Positions 27,145-34,976 are shown, counted from the stretch's first letter. The stretch: 64,000 nucleotides of DNA from Bosea sp. (in: a-proteobacteria) (GCA_023910605.1 JAAVVV010000001.1:248001-312000); one strand, 5' to 3'. The notes: generated by a model not told the origin, from the sequence alone. Program-made: numbers and translations.

Positions 27145-27396
27145 ATGGGGCTCAAGCAGACGGTCGCGACGAATGTGAGGATGTTGCGGCGTGATCGGAG
27201 CCTCACGCAGGAACAGCTGTCTGCGCTAGCCGGGATTGACCGCAACTACACCGGCATGATCGAGCGTGAAGAGTGCTCACCGACGGTCGATATCATTGAA
27301 AAGTTGGCGAAAGCGCTGGGAGTCGATCCGATTGCCTTGCTCATGACGAGAACCCCAGAAGGTCCGCGCGAGACTGACACCTCGCACACTGTGTAG
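27145..27396 (+). CDS. Small XRE-family transcriptional regulator
   Basis: An 83-residue protein consisting almost only of an HTH_3 domain: ATNVRMLRRDRSLTQEQLSA, LAGIDRNYTGMIEREECSPT and VDIIEKLAKALGVDPIALLM. The GIDRNYTGMIE recognition helix region is typical of small rhizobial XRE repressors. A perfect palindrome sits just upstream. It is convergent with the TrbM-like gene, whose stop lies 30 bases beyond its own. Likely a repressor acting on itself and possibly on neighbouring conjugation genes. Confidence 0.88.
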   Translation: MGLKQTVATNVRMLRRDRSLTQEQLSALAGIDRNYTGMIEREECSPTVDIIEKLAKALGVDPIALLMTRTPEGPRETDTSHTV

Positions 27397-27425
27397 CGGT
27401 TGGACCTCAAGGAGGCGCCAAACAT

Positions 27426-27998
27426 TCAGCGCACATTGAACCAGATACGGGCCATGTTGCCGTCTGAATTGCGGAAGTCAAAGAAGTACGGCCGTTCATT
27501 TCGCGGGCGCTGGATGTACTCGAGACAGCCGTGACCAGAACCGCCTGAATTGCCGTTGTCACCCCCACCACCGGAGCACTGTATCACCCCGCTTGATGTG
27601 GTGGCTTGAGGTTGCTGACCGTTTGGTGGCGAGGGGAGGGGGCGTGCGCATAGATCGCCGTTGCCTTCAGCATTCAGATTGGTCACGCCGTTGTCGCCGC
27701 CATCAATGTTGCTCGAGGCTAATTGCCAGCCAGCGGGGCAGGGCTGATAGGGCTCGTATCCGGGCGCCCCGGTTCTGGCCGCAGTGCAGACCGGCCACCG
27801 GAATCGGATGCTGCGCATCATGCTGTAAAGCTGGTTCATCACTGGCACGCAGTAGGCGATCGAGGGCCAGGACGGATTGCTGGCGGCAGCGCACAGCAGC
27901 ACCTTGCAGCCGAACTCCGCATCCTGGGCTTTCGCTGTCTCAAGCGACCCCATGCTCATGGCAGCGCCAACGACCAACCTGAGAACACACCTGCTCAT
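27426..27998 (-). CDS. TrbM/KikA-like exported conjugation protein
   Basis: A 190-residue protein; ATG 27998 was chosen because GGAGA lies about 8 bases upstream. The signal peptide runs through MSRCVLRLVVGAAMSMGSLE to AKA/Q. The mature start EFGCKVLLCAAASNPSW followed by IAYCVPVMNQL and FRWPVC matches the cysteine pattern of TrbM-like conjugation proteins. The rest is Gly/Asn-rich with more cysteines (CSGGGGDNGNSGGSGHGCLE). Its promoter region contains a copy of the GTTCATTAT element shared with the virB operon. The family's exact role in conjugation is poorly known. Confidence 0.65.
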   Translation of the reverse strand: MSRCVLRLVVGAAMSMGSLETAKAQDAEFGCKVLLCAAASNPSWPSIAYCVPVMNQLYSMMRSIRFRWPVCTAARTGAPGYEPYQPCPAGWQLASSNIDGGDNGVTNLNAEGNGDLCARPLPSPPNGQQPQATTSSGVIQCSGGGGDNGNSGGSGHGCLEYIQRPRNERPYFFDFRNSDGNMARIWFNVR

Positions 27999-28053
27999 GA
28001 TGGTCTCCATCAAAACGGCTCGCCGCAGTTTATCCACCAGCGATCGTCTATTG

Positions 28054-28069
28054 GTATATCATAATGAAC
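28054..28069 (-). promoter_or_regulatory. GTTCATTAT regulatory element, TrbM-like gene
   Basis: On the reverse strand it reads GTTCATTATGATATAC: one perfect GTTCA half, the conserved TTAT centre and a degenerate second half. It is identical to the element at 31073-31088 at 13 of 16 positions or more. It lies 56-71 bases upstream of the TrbM-like start. Confidence 0.5.
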
Positions 28070-28239
28070 TTTGTCGCAATGGTACGCTGTGCTGTTGAAC
28101 GGACACAGATTGCCGCTGAATTTCATATCAATCGTCACAACGATATTTGAAAGCGCAGTGTATTACGTGTTTTCAATGACTTAACGGTACAGCGCTTCCT
28201 GCGCCAAACGGTGAAAATTCATCGACACTGCATAAAGTT

Positions 28240-28255
28240 GGTCATTATAATGGCT
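28240..28255 (+). promoter_or_regulatory. GTTCATTAT-like element with TATAAT box, XRE gene promoter
   Basis: GGTCATTATAATGGCT differs from the consensus GTTCA-TTATRN-TGAAC at one position in the left half and about three in the right. It contains TATAAT at 28246-28251, with TCGACA 18 bases before it as a -35. The start codon of the XRE gene is at 28282. Confidence 0.45.
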
Positions 28256-28281
28256 GAGAATTTCAGGCTGGAATCATTGAC

Positions 28282-28647
28282 ATGAACATGGCGGAACTCC
28301 TCGGGCGGGACGGGGAGCGATTTATGCACTTATGGCTCATGATCAGGCTGCATCAGATATCGAAGCGGCACGAGACCTTTGACGCCTTCATCCAGAGCGC
28401 AGGAATTTCGAAGGGCACGCTGTGGAAGCTGATGCGGGGAGAGGGCAACCCGACCATCAGCCTGTTGCAGCGCATCGCCGACAGCCAGCAGATGAGCTTC
28501 ATCGAGTTGCTCGGGCTTGATCCGGAGAACGTGAAGAAGGATCTGGAGAAGATCGGCATCGATGCCGAGCAGCTGGCCTCATTCTCGAAGGGTGACAAGC
28601 GCAACCGCAAGACCCTGGCGAAGATGCTCGAGAAGAGCGGCGGTTGA
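28282..28647 (+). CDS. XRE-family helix-turn-helix regulator
   Basis: A 121-residue protein. The HTH lies at about residues 20-75 (MIRLHQISKRHETFDAFIQS, AGISKGTLWKLMRGEGNPTI, SLLQRIADSQQMSFIELLGL). The C-terminal 45 residues are charged and helical (DPENVKKDLEKIGIDAEQLA), perhaps for dimerisation. Its promoter carries a variant of the GTTCATTAT element that recurs at the conjugation genes, so it may be both autoregulated and the regulator of that set; this is inference. A strong GC hairpin follows the stop. It is divergent from the TrbM-like gene. Confidence 0.82.
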   Translation: MNMAELLGRDGERFMHLWLMIRLHQISKRHETFDAFIQSAGISKGTLWKLMRGEGNPTISLLQRIADSQQMSFIELLGLDPENVKKDLEKIGIDAEQLASFSKGDKRNRKTLAKMLEKSGG

Positions 28648-28652
28648 GCTGC

Positions 28653-28676
28653 GGGGGGGCTACGAACAGCCCCCCC
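28653..28676. terminator. GC-rich hairpin between convergent genes
   Basis: GGGGGGGCT, a 6-base loop ACGAAC, then AGCCCCCCC: a perfect 9-bp stem. It begins 5 bases after the stop of the XRE gene and lies 32 bases beyond the stop of the opposing gene. It has no T-run, so it is probably a bidirectional, weakly intrinsic terminator. Confidence 0.6.
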
Positions 28677-28707
28677 GGTTCCAATCGGACTTTGGGGTTA
28701 TCTGCCT

Positions 28708-29157
28708 CTAGCGGCGCCATAGACTGACCGCACCCTGCTGCTCCAGAAAGCGGGCCTGGGTCTCGATATCCTGTTCTTCACGGGCGTCGCGCGCGGCATT
28801 GATAGCCAATTGCGATCTGACACCAGCCTCGTCATCGACGAACGCCTGGTGCGCCATCTCGGCGGTTGAAGGTGAGCGCACTGTGTTGAGTTCCACAGCG
28901 CGACTGTTCGAATTCCGCCGCCAGACCCGAGCAATGACGAGCGGCGGCAAATACAGGAGCGTCAACAGCCCCAGCAGCACCACGGTCAACCGCAGCTGCA
29001 TGTCTACATCGAACGCGAACCCAACCAGGATGATGGTCGGCACGATGAGGATGAGCCAACGCATCAAGGCGAGATAGGCGAGGGCGGCCGTCATCAGGAG
29101 AGCGATGCCCGTGATGACGATTGCGATGCCTTGGGTCACATCTGCGGCTGTCATCAT
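28708..29157 (-). CDS. Hypothetical membrane protein near conjugation genes
   Basis: A 149-residue protein starting MMTAADVTQGIAIVITG (ATG 29157, AAGGAGG upstream). The first 75 residues hold three hydrophobic helices (IAIVITGIALLMTAALAYLA, LILIVPTIILVGFAF, LRLTVVLLGLLTLLYLPPLV). The rest is a cytoplasmic, charged helical tail (AINAARDAREEQDIETQARF). I do not recognise a family. It lies 56 bases downstream of the lytic transglycosylase on the same strand, so it is likely part of the same conjugation-associated operon. Confidence 0.7.
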   Translation of the reverse strand: MMTAADVTQGIAIVITGIALLMTAALAYLALMRWLILIVPTIILVGFAFDVDMQLRLTVVLLGLLTLLYLPPLVIARVWRRNSNSRAVELNTVRSPSTAEMAHQAFVDDEAGVRSQLAINAARDAREEQDIETQARFLEQQGAVSLWRR

Positions 29158-29213
29158 GGATGAGCCTCCTTCGGGCCGTCGTTGCTGGTGTTCATCACCA
29201 TCATCACTGCCGC

Positions 29214-29903
29214 TCACACCTGGCCCACGCCCACCATGACATCGGTGGGGGCAGGGGCAGGGGGAGTTGCTGCGAATGGCGTTCTGCCGGTGGGGAAATC
29301 TCCCGGCCCCATGATGCACTGGGCCTGACCATCGCAGCCAGTCGGGGCAGCTTGACCAGCTTGGTTGAGCCCAGCGAGGCGACGCCTGACGTCATTCGTC
29401 CAGTTCTGCCGTTGGGTCTCGGTGCTGCCATTGTAGCGGTCTGCCAGGCAGCGGATGTTCTGATTGCCCCCGCAACTCCGAATGGCATCACGCAGAGTGA
29501 GCATGCCACCATTGATGTTGTCGGAGAGGATGCCGCGATCCATACCGTAGCCGCGACCCGTCGCCTGGGTCAGCTGCATCGGACCCTGAACTCCGGTGAA
29601 TGACCCCGCGCAGGCGGACATAGCGCCTTCGTGGGCAGAAACTGCAAGCGCCAGTCGCGGATCAACGCCATAGCGGTTGGCGGAATCAACGATCATGCCG
29701 GCAATGTTGGGGGTTCGCGCCATGATGGCGTCGGTAGAGCCGTAGGCCGGAAGCCCGAACCCGTTTGGGCAGAGGTCAGTCAGCCGTGTCCGCTGGCCAA
29801 GGTCACACGATTGCGCATCGCTGGTAAAGCTGTTGGCGATTGCTGGAGCGGTCGTAACGCCAGTCCATACACTCAGGGCGAAAGCGACTGCGCAGCTTCT
29901 CAT
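29214..29903 (-). CDS. Lytic transglycosylase (SLT type), conjugation-associated
   Basis: A 229-residue exported protein from ATG 29903, overlapping the preceding gene by four bases. A signal peptide (MRSCAVAFALSVWTGVTTAP, AIA/N) precedes an SLT-like domain: YGVDPRLALAVSAHEGAMSA has the catalytic Glu, then GVQGPMQLTQATGRGYGMDR and LRDAIRSCGGNQNIRCLADR, YNGS. A Pro-rich tail follows. Such enzymes open peptidoglycan for secretion systems, like VirB1. A second one, virB1 itself, lies at 53.4 kb. GAMSACAGS with paired cysteines in this copy is unusual. Confidence 0.82.
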   Translation of the reverse strand: MRSCAVAFALSVWTGVTTAPAIANSFTSDAQSCDLGQRTRLTDLCPNGFGLPAYGSTDAIMARTPNIAGMIVDSANRYGVDPRLALAVSAHEGAMSACAGSFTGVQGPMQLTQATGRGYGMDRGILSDNINGGMLTLRDAIRSCGGNQNIRCLADRYNGSTETQRQNWTNDVRRRLAGLNQAGQAAPTGCDGQAQCIMGPGDFPTGRTPFAATPPAPAPTDVMVGVGQV

Positions 29904-30247
29904 CGCTGCACCGGGCAAAAGCGAAAGATTGAGCCGTTGACGGAGAAGGTTCTGCGATCAATCCGCTGGTAGGTCCATCTCTGGTTTTCCCGTGTGCTCG
30001 CATCAATGCCCTCGATGCAGGTCACCGCGTAACTGTCGCCCGAGCGGCCAGCTGCCTCCAGCGTGCACTGGACACCCTTGTTTCCGAACCGGCGCCCGTC
30101 GAAGCTCAAAATGGCCGGGGAGGGTGCTTCGTTGCAGGGAAAGTCTTTGATGACGTAATCGCCACGCTCGAGATCAAGCGCCTGGGCACTGGCAGGTGGC
30201 GGTAAGGCTGCGAGCAGGGCGCAGGTGGCAAGAGCGGCGAAACACAT
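29900..30247 (-). CDS. Small exported hypothetical protein
   Basis: A 115-residue protein starting MCFAALATCALLAALPPPAS with cleavage at ASA/Q; the open frame upstream is low-complexity and unlikely to be coding. The mature part (YVIKDFPCNEAPSPAILSFD, GRRFGNKGVQCTLEAAGRSG) has four cysteines, probably two disulfides, and ends in a beta-rich FSVNGSIFRFCPVQR. No family recognised. It overlaps the lytic transglycosylase start by four bases, so it is co-translated with it. The gap 30248-30465 upstream is GC-rich with hairpin potential but no gene. Confidence 0.7.
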   Translation of the reverse strand: MCFAALATCALLAALPPPASAQALDLERGDYVIKDFPCNEAPSPAILSFDGRRFGNKGVQCTLEAAGRSGDSYAVTCIEGIDASTRENQRWTYQRIDRRTFSVNGSIFRFCPVQR

Positions 30248-30465
30248 GGCGGCGGTCCTTCCATTGGCTGGTTGGGCAGCCCCGGCCGCAGGCGGACGGG
30301 CCGCGGTCAAGGCCGCGCCGTGAGGCGCGCCACCCGGGCAGCCTTGAACCGTAGGCCAGCGCCTGCGGGACGCTGCCAAGCCAACGGAAGGGACCTGCCG
30401 GGCATGGTGGTCTGAGAGATGAGCCGCTTGCGCTGTCGTGCATGTTGTCATGGCTGGTCTCCTGG

Positions 30466-31062
30466 TCAGCTGCCGCGTGGCGGAATGGGGATGGCAAGAT
30501 CGCAGCCCCTGACGGCCTGCCCGCTGATCACAACGCCCGTGCGGATGGTGCGGGTGGCCATCTCGTAGGTGGCGTAAGACCCAGCATCGCGATCAGAGGT
30601 GAAGGCACGTTTGGGATCCCCGAATTCCAGGAAGCAGCCGGTCCCAGCGTCCAGCACACTGCCAATTCCGTTGTCGTAGATCGCAAGCCGCATCGGGCAG
30701 CGCTTCACGGTCACGGCCAGCCGCTCAAATCGCTGAACTGTTCTGCAGGCGCTAACGGCGTTGAACACCGAGAGAACAGCCACTCTGGTTGGCGATCTGA
30801 CAACGAAGCTTGAGGCGACGGCTGGCGCGTTCCCTGCAGCGAAGCGCGTATCGCCGGCGCGTGCATAGTGTTGGTTATTCGTGGCAAGCTTATCGGCCCA
30901 GATCTCGGCATGCGAGCGCACCGCCTCATTCGGCAGCCGCAGATCCACATAGATGAGATCGCGCCAGTCTGATGGTGCAGCGGTCTGCGCGAACAGGAGG
31001 GTTTGCGCTCCACAAGCGAGCCCAACCACCATGACCGAGAGGGTTGATCGACGGCCTGACAT
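30466..31062 (-). CDS. Exported hypothetical protein, conjugation cluster
   Basis: A 198-residue protein from ATG 31062; a signal peptide (MSGRRSTLSVMVVGLACGAQ, cleavage near FAQ/T) is followed by a periplasmic domain with four cysteines (SACRTVQRF, KRCPMRL, GTGCFLE, RGCDLAI). No known domain. It is divergent from the acyltransferase gene with only 28 bases between starts. The shared regulatory element fills that gap, and a -35 TCGACA, 17-bp spacer and -10 TATACA can be drawn on the reverse strand, placing transcription start only about 5 bases before the ATG. Confidence 0.72.
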   Translation of the reverse strand: MSGRRSTLSVMVVGLACGAQTLLFAQTAAPSDWRDLIYVDLRLPNEAVRSHAEIWADKLATNNQHYARAGDTRFAAGNAPAVASSFVVRSPTRVAVLSVFNAVSACRTVQRFERLAVTVKRCPMRLAIYDNGIGSVLDAGTGCFLEFGDPKRAFTSDRDAGSYATYEMATRTIRTGVVISGQAVRGCDLAIPIPPRGS

Positions 31063-31072
31063 AGGTTCAGCT

Positions 31073-31088
31073 GTATAGTATAATGAAC
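31073..31088. promoter_or_regulatory. GTTCATTAT element with overlapping divergent promoters
   Basis: Reverse strand GTTCATTATACTATAC. On the forward strand it contains TATAAT (31079-31084) with CTGACA (31056-31061) 17 bases before it, an excellent promoter for the acyltransferase starting at 31091. The transcript would be leaderless or nearly so. A protein bound here would block both divergent promoters. Confidence 0.6.
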
Positions 31089-31090
31089 AT

Positions 31091-32212
31091 ATGATGTCGA
31101 GCACGCAGAGGGCTTCGGACGGGCAGGGGACGCGTGAACGGCTGGTCAATCTCGACCTCCTGCGCGGCATCGCAGCCCTCATGGTCTGCCTGTCCCACGC
31201 GCCGTTCTTTCTCGACCAAACAGGGCACGTGGTCTCCTGGCTGGCGATCCCGGCGCTCGGGGTCGGGGTTGATCTGTTCTTCGCGATTTCGGGCTTTGTG
31301 ATCGCGCAATCCCTGCACGATCTCCACGAGCGGTCTGGGGCGTATTGGCGCGCGGTGCTGGCCTTCTATCTGCAAAGGCTTGGGCGGATCGCTCCGCTCT
31401 TGTGGTTTGTGGTGATCGTCACCGGCATTGTTACGATCGGTTTGCCGCGCTCGTTCTTGCCTTGGGCCGATCTCATGAGTGCGGCGGCGTTCACGGCAAA
31501 CGTACATTTCGGGCGGTGCTTCGCGGGTGCGGCCGGGTGCGGCAGTGCCACTCTGCTGCACCACACCTGGTCCCTTGCGCTCGAGATGCAGTTCTATCTC
31601 GTGGCGCCGCTGCTGTTCCTGATCCCGGTTCGCGTTCTGCGGGCCCTTGCGATCATAATCCTGTTCGTCAGCCTGTTCGTGCAGCGTCCCTGGCAGGCAA
31701 GCTTGGGTTGGGCGTTTCGGATCGAGGCCCTGCTGCTCGGGTTCTGGATCGGGCGGGAATGGAGCTCGCGCTTCGCATGGCGCTGGCCACGAATTGTCCC
31801 CGCCTTGAGCGTCATCGAGCTGGTGGGGCTTCTGACGGTGATGGCGCTTTTGCCGCGTATCATGACGGGACCGCTGAGCGGCGTGGCCATCGTCAGCGTC
31901 GCCATATTCGCCAGCTGGATCACGGTGCGGAGCGGCTTGTCGCCTGTGCTGCTCGCCAACCGATTTGCAGCACGGATCGGACAGCGCCTCGGGGCGTGGT
32001 CCTATGCCATCTATCTGATCCACCCGCCGATCATGATTGCCATCGGCTTGAGTGGCCTTGTGCAGCAGTTCGGTTTTGGCGGTGCACGGGCCGTCTCGAT
32101 GGTCGTTTTGCTCGTGGTGGCGTGGTGGCTTACCCGGACCATCGGCGACCCAGCCTATCGTGCCGCCCGGCGGTTCACAGATCGGTACATCCTGAGAGAG
32201 CGAGCACCATGA
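31091..32212 (+). CDS. Acyltransferase-3 family membrane protein (OafA/YrhL type)
   Basis: A 373-residue inner-membrane protein with about ten helices. LVNLDLLRGIAALMVCLSHA holds the family's start motif and the catalytic His; GVDLFFAISGFVIAQSL and RRLGRIAPLLWF-like (here LGRIAPLLWFVVIVTG) follow. HHTWSLALEMQFYLVAPLLF is the conserved second block. Such enzymes add acyl groups to sugars of surface polysaccharides. In a conjugation cluster it may alter the cell surface, for example for entry exclusion or phage resistance; that is inference. It is followed with a four-base overlap by a 74-residue gene. Confidence 0.88.
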   Translation: MMSSTQRASDGQGTRERLVNLDLLRGIAALMVCLSHAPFFLDQTGHVVSWLAIPALGVGVDLFFAISGFVIAQSLHDLHERSGAYWRAVLAFYLQRLGRIAPLLWFVVIVTGIVTIGLPRSFLPWADLMSAAAFTANVHFGRCFAGAAGCGSATLLHHTWSLALEMQFYLVAPLLFLIPVRVLRALAIIILFVSLFVQRPWQASLGWAFRIEALLLGFWIGREWSSRFAWRWPRIVPALSVIELVGLLTVMALLPRIMTGPLSGVAIVSVAIFASWITVRSGLSPVLLANRFAARIGQRLGAWSYAIYLIHPPIMIAIGLSGLVQQFGFGGARAVSMVVLLVVAWWLTRTIGDPAYRAARRFTDRYILRERAP

Positions 32213-32433
32213 CCGGTGAGCCACCGACCAACGCCGAGGCCTTCACGATTCTCCTGCCCGAGGGGATGGATTGCGACGCGGCCGTCAAGGCGCTGGCTGA
32301 GCGCTACATCGGCGTGGCCAAGGGTGACCCTGTGCTGGCGCTTCTGCTGGCCTGCCAGGACATCATCACGCTTCGCACCTCAGCCAGCCATGGCATGATG
32401 CAAGGCCGCAAGCTTAGTATCGACAGCGCTTAA
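32209..32433 (+). CDS. Small hypothetical protein
   Basis: A 74-residue protein (MTGEPPTNAEAFTILLPEGM) starting inside the acyltransferase stop (ATGA). It is soluble and helical (CDAAVKALAERYIGVAKGDP, VLALLLACQDIITLRTSASH). No family recognised. The tight coupling suggests a function tied to the acyltransferase operon. Its stop codon overlaps the stop of the convergent lipoprotein gene. Confidence 0.65.
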   Translation: MTGEPPTNAEAFTILLPEGMDCDAAVKALAERYIGVAKGDPVLALLLACQDIITLRTSASHGMMQGRKLSIDSA

Positions 32434-33062
32434 GTCCGATCCCCGAAAGGGTTCCAGGATCGCGCCGGAGACGGTTCGCGGTTGAGCCATGGCACCGGGG
32501 CGGTGGGCGGAGCCGGATCCTGCATGCGCCACATCTTCTGATGGTAGTAGAAGTTGATCGGCACGCGCCACAGACGCGTGCCAGCCTCGTCGAGGAATTC
32601 AGTGGCGCAGAGGACGACGGGACCCCGGTACCGCACCATGCGCCCGGTCTGGCCGTCGAGCGCGCCCGGCCTGCAGGCGAAGAGCCGAACGGAGGCGGCA
32701 AGGTAGGTTGGCCCCGTGAAGGTTGCGGTCAGATCAGGGCCTTTTCCCGCCTTCGGAAATAGGACCTGTGGCCACTGCGAGCGCAGGAAGGCGTTCTGGG
32801 CCTGCGGCTGCGTCGGGTAGGCGAAGCGTTCGGTCAACACAGGCGCGAAGGTCGAGCGATCGGGCGCGTATGCGAGGCGTCCCGATCGAAGCTGGTCCGG
32901 TGTATGGAGAGCGTCGCGGGCAGGGATGACAATGGGCGTCACCAATGATGTCGAGGCATCGGGCGGCACGGCGCAACCGGCGATCAGGACGCCAGCAGGC
33001 AGGACCAGGCAGATGGCTCGGGCAATGCTGGAAAAGTTCAACATAATGAACAGATAGATCAT
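32430..33062 (-). CDS. Outer-membrane or periplasmic lipoprotein, unknown
   Basis: A lipoprotein of 204-210 residues (starts at 33062 or 33044). LVLPAGVLIAGC is the lipobox, giving a lipid-modified Cys around residue 24-30. The mature part is soluble with RFAYPTQPQAQNAFLRSQWP and LTATFTGPTYLAASVRLFAC; I do not recognise a family. A perfect copy of the regulatory inverted repeat (33036-33051) overlaps its first codons. It is a candidate T4SS-associated or entry-exclusion lipoprotein, judged only by position and regulation. Confidence 0.7.
   Translation of the reverse strand: MIYLFIMLNFSSIARAICLVLPAGVLIAGCAVPPDASTSLVTPIVIPARDALHTPDQLRSGRLAYAPDRSTFAPVLTERFAYPTQPQAQNAFLRSQWPQVLFPKAGKGPDLTATFTGPTYLAASVRLFACRPGALDGQTGRMVRYRGPVVLCATEFLDEAGTRLWRVPINFYYHQKMWRMQDPAPPTAPVPWLNREPSPARSWNPFGDRT
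33036..33051. promoter_or_regulatory. Perfect GTTCA-N6-TGAAC inverted repeat at the lipoprotein start
   Basis: GTTCAACATAATGAAC forward, GTTCATTATGTTGAAC reverse: both 5-base arms are exact. It covers the ATG at 33044, so the transcript may start very close to it or the bound protein may block early transcription. It shows the full form of the element seen as half-sites elsewhere. Confidence 0.6.
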
Positions 33063-33091
33063 CTCTGGCCAGAAGAGAAGTCCCCCGTCCG

Positions 33092-33107
33092 TGACAGCGA
33101 GCTGTCA
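33092..33107. terminator. Short hairpin between two reverse-strand genes
   Basis: TGACAG-CGAG-CTGTCA, a perfect 6-bp stem with a 4-base loop, 40-55 bases downstream of the broken thermonuclease stop. It may end the DUF1173-thermonuclease transcript. There is no T-run, so support is weak. Confidence 0.3.
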
Positions 33108-33146
33108 TTGCGGCGGCGTTTGTGATGTTTGTCGATGACGGAACGC

Positions 33147-33672
33147 CTAGGGCATTTCGAAGGTCGAGCCCCAGAGGCCGCGATAATTGCGCTTCGCTTC
33201 GGCTTCCGTCGCCCCGTAGACGTCGATCAAGGGTCCACTTTCCGCTCCATCGACCACCGCAGCGCCGATGCGCAGCAATTCCTGCCCCATATCGGAGACC
33301 TCATGGCTGGCGCAGCGCGCATGACGCATGCCGTCCTTTTCCACGATAACGTTGCAGGCGACCCATTTGTTGAGCGTTGCCGTCACCAGCTAGGCCAAAG
33401 GAACGACGCCGCACGGCCAGCGCTGCGCTCCAAGCTCGGCGAACTGTCCAGCCTCGCAGGTCTCGATCCCGTAGAGCCGGTAGGTTTCACCACCTGCCGT
33501 ATCCCGGAAGCTGCGGCCATCCAGCACCGAGACACGCATGGGCGTCCGCTGCACGGTCTCGCGGGGGACATGAACCGACGGAGTGGATGGAGAGGAAGTC
33601 TGGCGCCCGGCACGGCAGGACGCTCGTGATCATGGTGCTAATGACAGCAGCAATGGCGATCGGCTGCATCAT
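33147..33672 (-). pseudogene. Exported thermonuclease-like (SNase) protein, frameshift and stop
   Basis: Assembled on the reverse strand: signal peptide MMQPIAIAAVISTMITSVLP, then after a shift in a run of five C (near 33566) PRETVQRTPMRVSVLDGRSF and TYRLYGIETCEAGQFAELGA, the SNase beta-barrel start; an in-frame TAG follows GVVPLA (near 33393); then KWVACNVIVEKDGMRHARCA and YGATEAEAKRNYRGLWGSTF, the SNase C-terminal helix. Both lesions are single-base. It starts inside the DUF1173 stop, so it was the second gene of that operon. Conjugative plasmids often carry such nucleases. Confidence 0.75.
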
Positions 33673-34940
33673 GGCGCAGTCCGCTCCAGACGATCCGCAG
33701 GGGGAGGGCGGGTCTGCAATCCCCTTGGCGGCAAGGCTGGCCGTCCCTCGGACATGTCGCAGCGCCAGACCGGAATGCCTTTATCTTCGAGCGCCTTCAT
33801 CGCCAGAGCTTGCGTATCAGTTGGCTGCTCATCGATCAGGAAGACGGCCGTGCCGCTGTCGCCGGTATCAGTCAGAAGAAGCGACGCCACGGGTTGATCC
33901 TGCCCGTAATCGAGGCACTTCAGATACGACCTGTCCTGTTCATCGCAGGCGGCAAGCAGCCGATACTCCGCCATCGACCCGAACGGAATCCAATGTGATG
34001 TCGCGGCGGTCATCGCGATGGCGGCGATCGACAAGGCGTCACCTTCTCCGACAGTGACGACCGCGCAAGCGATGACATGCCCTGCGCCACGCGGTCCGGT
34101 CATCAGACCCGTGATGCGTTCGAGCGCATCGAGAAACGGTTTCTGGACGTCAGGTTTCAGGGCGAAGCGGCGCTGGGGCAGATGCTTGAAGGTGAGCTGG
34201 CAGTCACCAGCCCTCCCAGCATGGGCCTCTCCCGCGTCGATATCCTTCAACTCGGCGAACAGCAGGATCGACCGCTTCTCGATCCCTGCCTTGCGCTCGA
34301 TGGCTCGCCAGTCACGAAACAGCTCGTCCCTATGTTCCGGACTGAAGATGCGCGGCGCGAAGCTGAAGGCGGCAAGATCGCGATAGCGCGAGGTCGCCTG
34401 AGCCCGCATCGTCTCGAGAATGCGGCCACGCATGACGTTCCAGCTGCGCTTGCCATGCAGCCCCTTGTGCATCTTGTTGAGTTCGGCCGTCTCCAGTACA
34501 TGGTGGAGGAAGCCGAGCAGCGACAGGCGCTCGTAGCTCTTGCGCGGCTGCGGTTTATCACCCGGCTTGACGATCTCATCGGTCGAAGTGGCCTTCTCCT
34601 TGTGTGACAGTGGAAAAGCCAGGCGCAACCTGTGGTGGGCCCCGTCATCGTCGGTGCGGATCGCGCCACCGAGATGATCGGAACGGCCCGACAGGGCCTC
34701 GGGCGCCTCATAGTGTTTGCAGGCGGGCGCATGCTGATGGCCCCGTCCTGGCATTCGGCGCAGCACATACGCGTCCTGGCCGTCCGATTTGCGGTGCTCG
34801 ATCACCATGGGCGGTTTCGCGGTGAACGGCCGGCACAGGCAGTGCGGACGTGCGCCAGCACCATGGGCCGCCTTCAGCGCGGCGGCCAGCTCGGGGTCGC
34901 CTTCAGCATAGGCACGGTTGTCGATCTCATACTCGGCCAT
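33669..34940 (-). CDS. DUF1173-family protein of conjugative elements
   Basis: A 423-residue cytoplasmic protein. The N-terminal part has the family's cysteine/histidine pattern: HCLCRPFTAKPPMVIEH, YVLRRMPGRGHQHAPACKHY, EAPEALSGR, probably metal-binding. A central region (YERLSLLGFLHHVLETAELN) and a long C-terminal domain follow; the end (GIPVWRCDMSEGRPALPPRG) is less conserved. DUF1173 proteins are mostly found on alphaproteobacterial plasmids and integrative elements; their function is unknown. A near-perfect GTTCA-N6-TGAAC element lies 21-36 bases upstream of the start, linking it to the conjugation gene set. Confidence 0.8.
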   Translation of the reverse strand: MAEYEIDNRAYAEGDPELAAALKAAHGAGARPHCLCRPFTAKPPMVIEHRKSDGQDAYVLRRMPGRGHQHAPACKHYEAPEALSGRSDHLGGAIRTDDDGAHHRLRLAFPLSHKEKATSTDEIVKPGDKPQPRKSYERLSLLGFLHHVLETAELNKMHKGLHGKRSWNVMRGRILETMRAQATSRYRDLAAFSFAPRIFSPEHRDELFRDWRAIERKAGIEKRSILLFAELKDIDAGEAHAGRAGDCQLTFKHLPQRRFALKPDVQKPFLDALERITGLMTGPRGAGHVIACAVVTVGEGDALSIAAIAMTAATSHWIPFGSMAEYRLLAACDEQDRSYLKCLDYGQDQPVASLLLTDTGDSGTAVFLIDEQPTDTQALAMKALEDKGIPVWRCDMSEGRPALPPRGLQTRPPPADRLERTAP

Positions 34941-34960
34941 GACCTGAGTATGGTTTATTT

Positions 34961-34976
34961 GTTCATTTTAGTGAAC
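34961..34976. promoter_or_regulatory. GTTCA-N6-TGAAC inverted repeat upstream of the DUF1173 gene
   Basis: GTTCATTTTAGTGAAC: both 5-base arms are exact. On the reverse strand it includes TAAAAT, a possible -10 box, 25-30 bases from the start codon at 34940. Confidence 0.6.

Noticed and set aside
27145-28647. The possibility that the XRE genes and TrbM-like gene form a toxin-antitoxin system
   Set aside because: No small partner gene overlaps either XRE gene, and the TrbM-like protein has a signal peptide and the cysteine pattern of a conjugation protein.
30248-30465. A GC-rich stretch with short inverted repeats, considered as an origin of transfer or a structured RNA
   Set aside because: The repeats are short and unordered, no AT-rich nick region or relaxase gene is nearby, and nothing distinguishes it from high-GC background.
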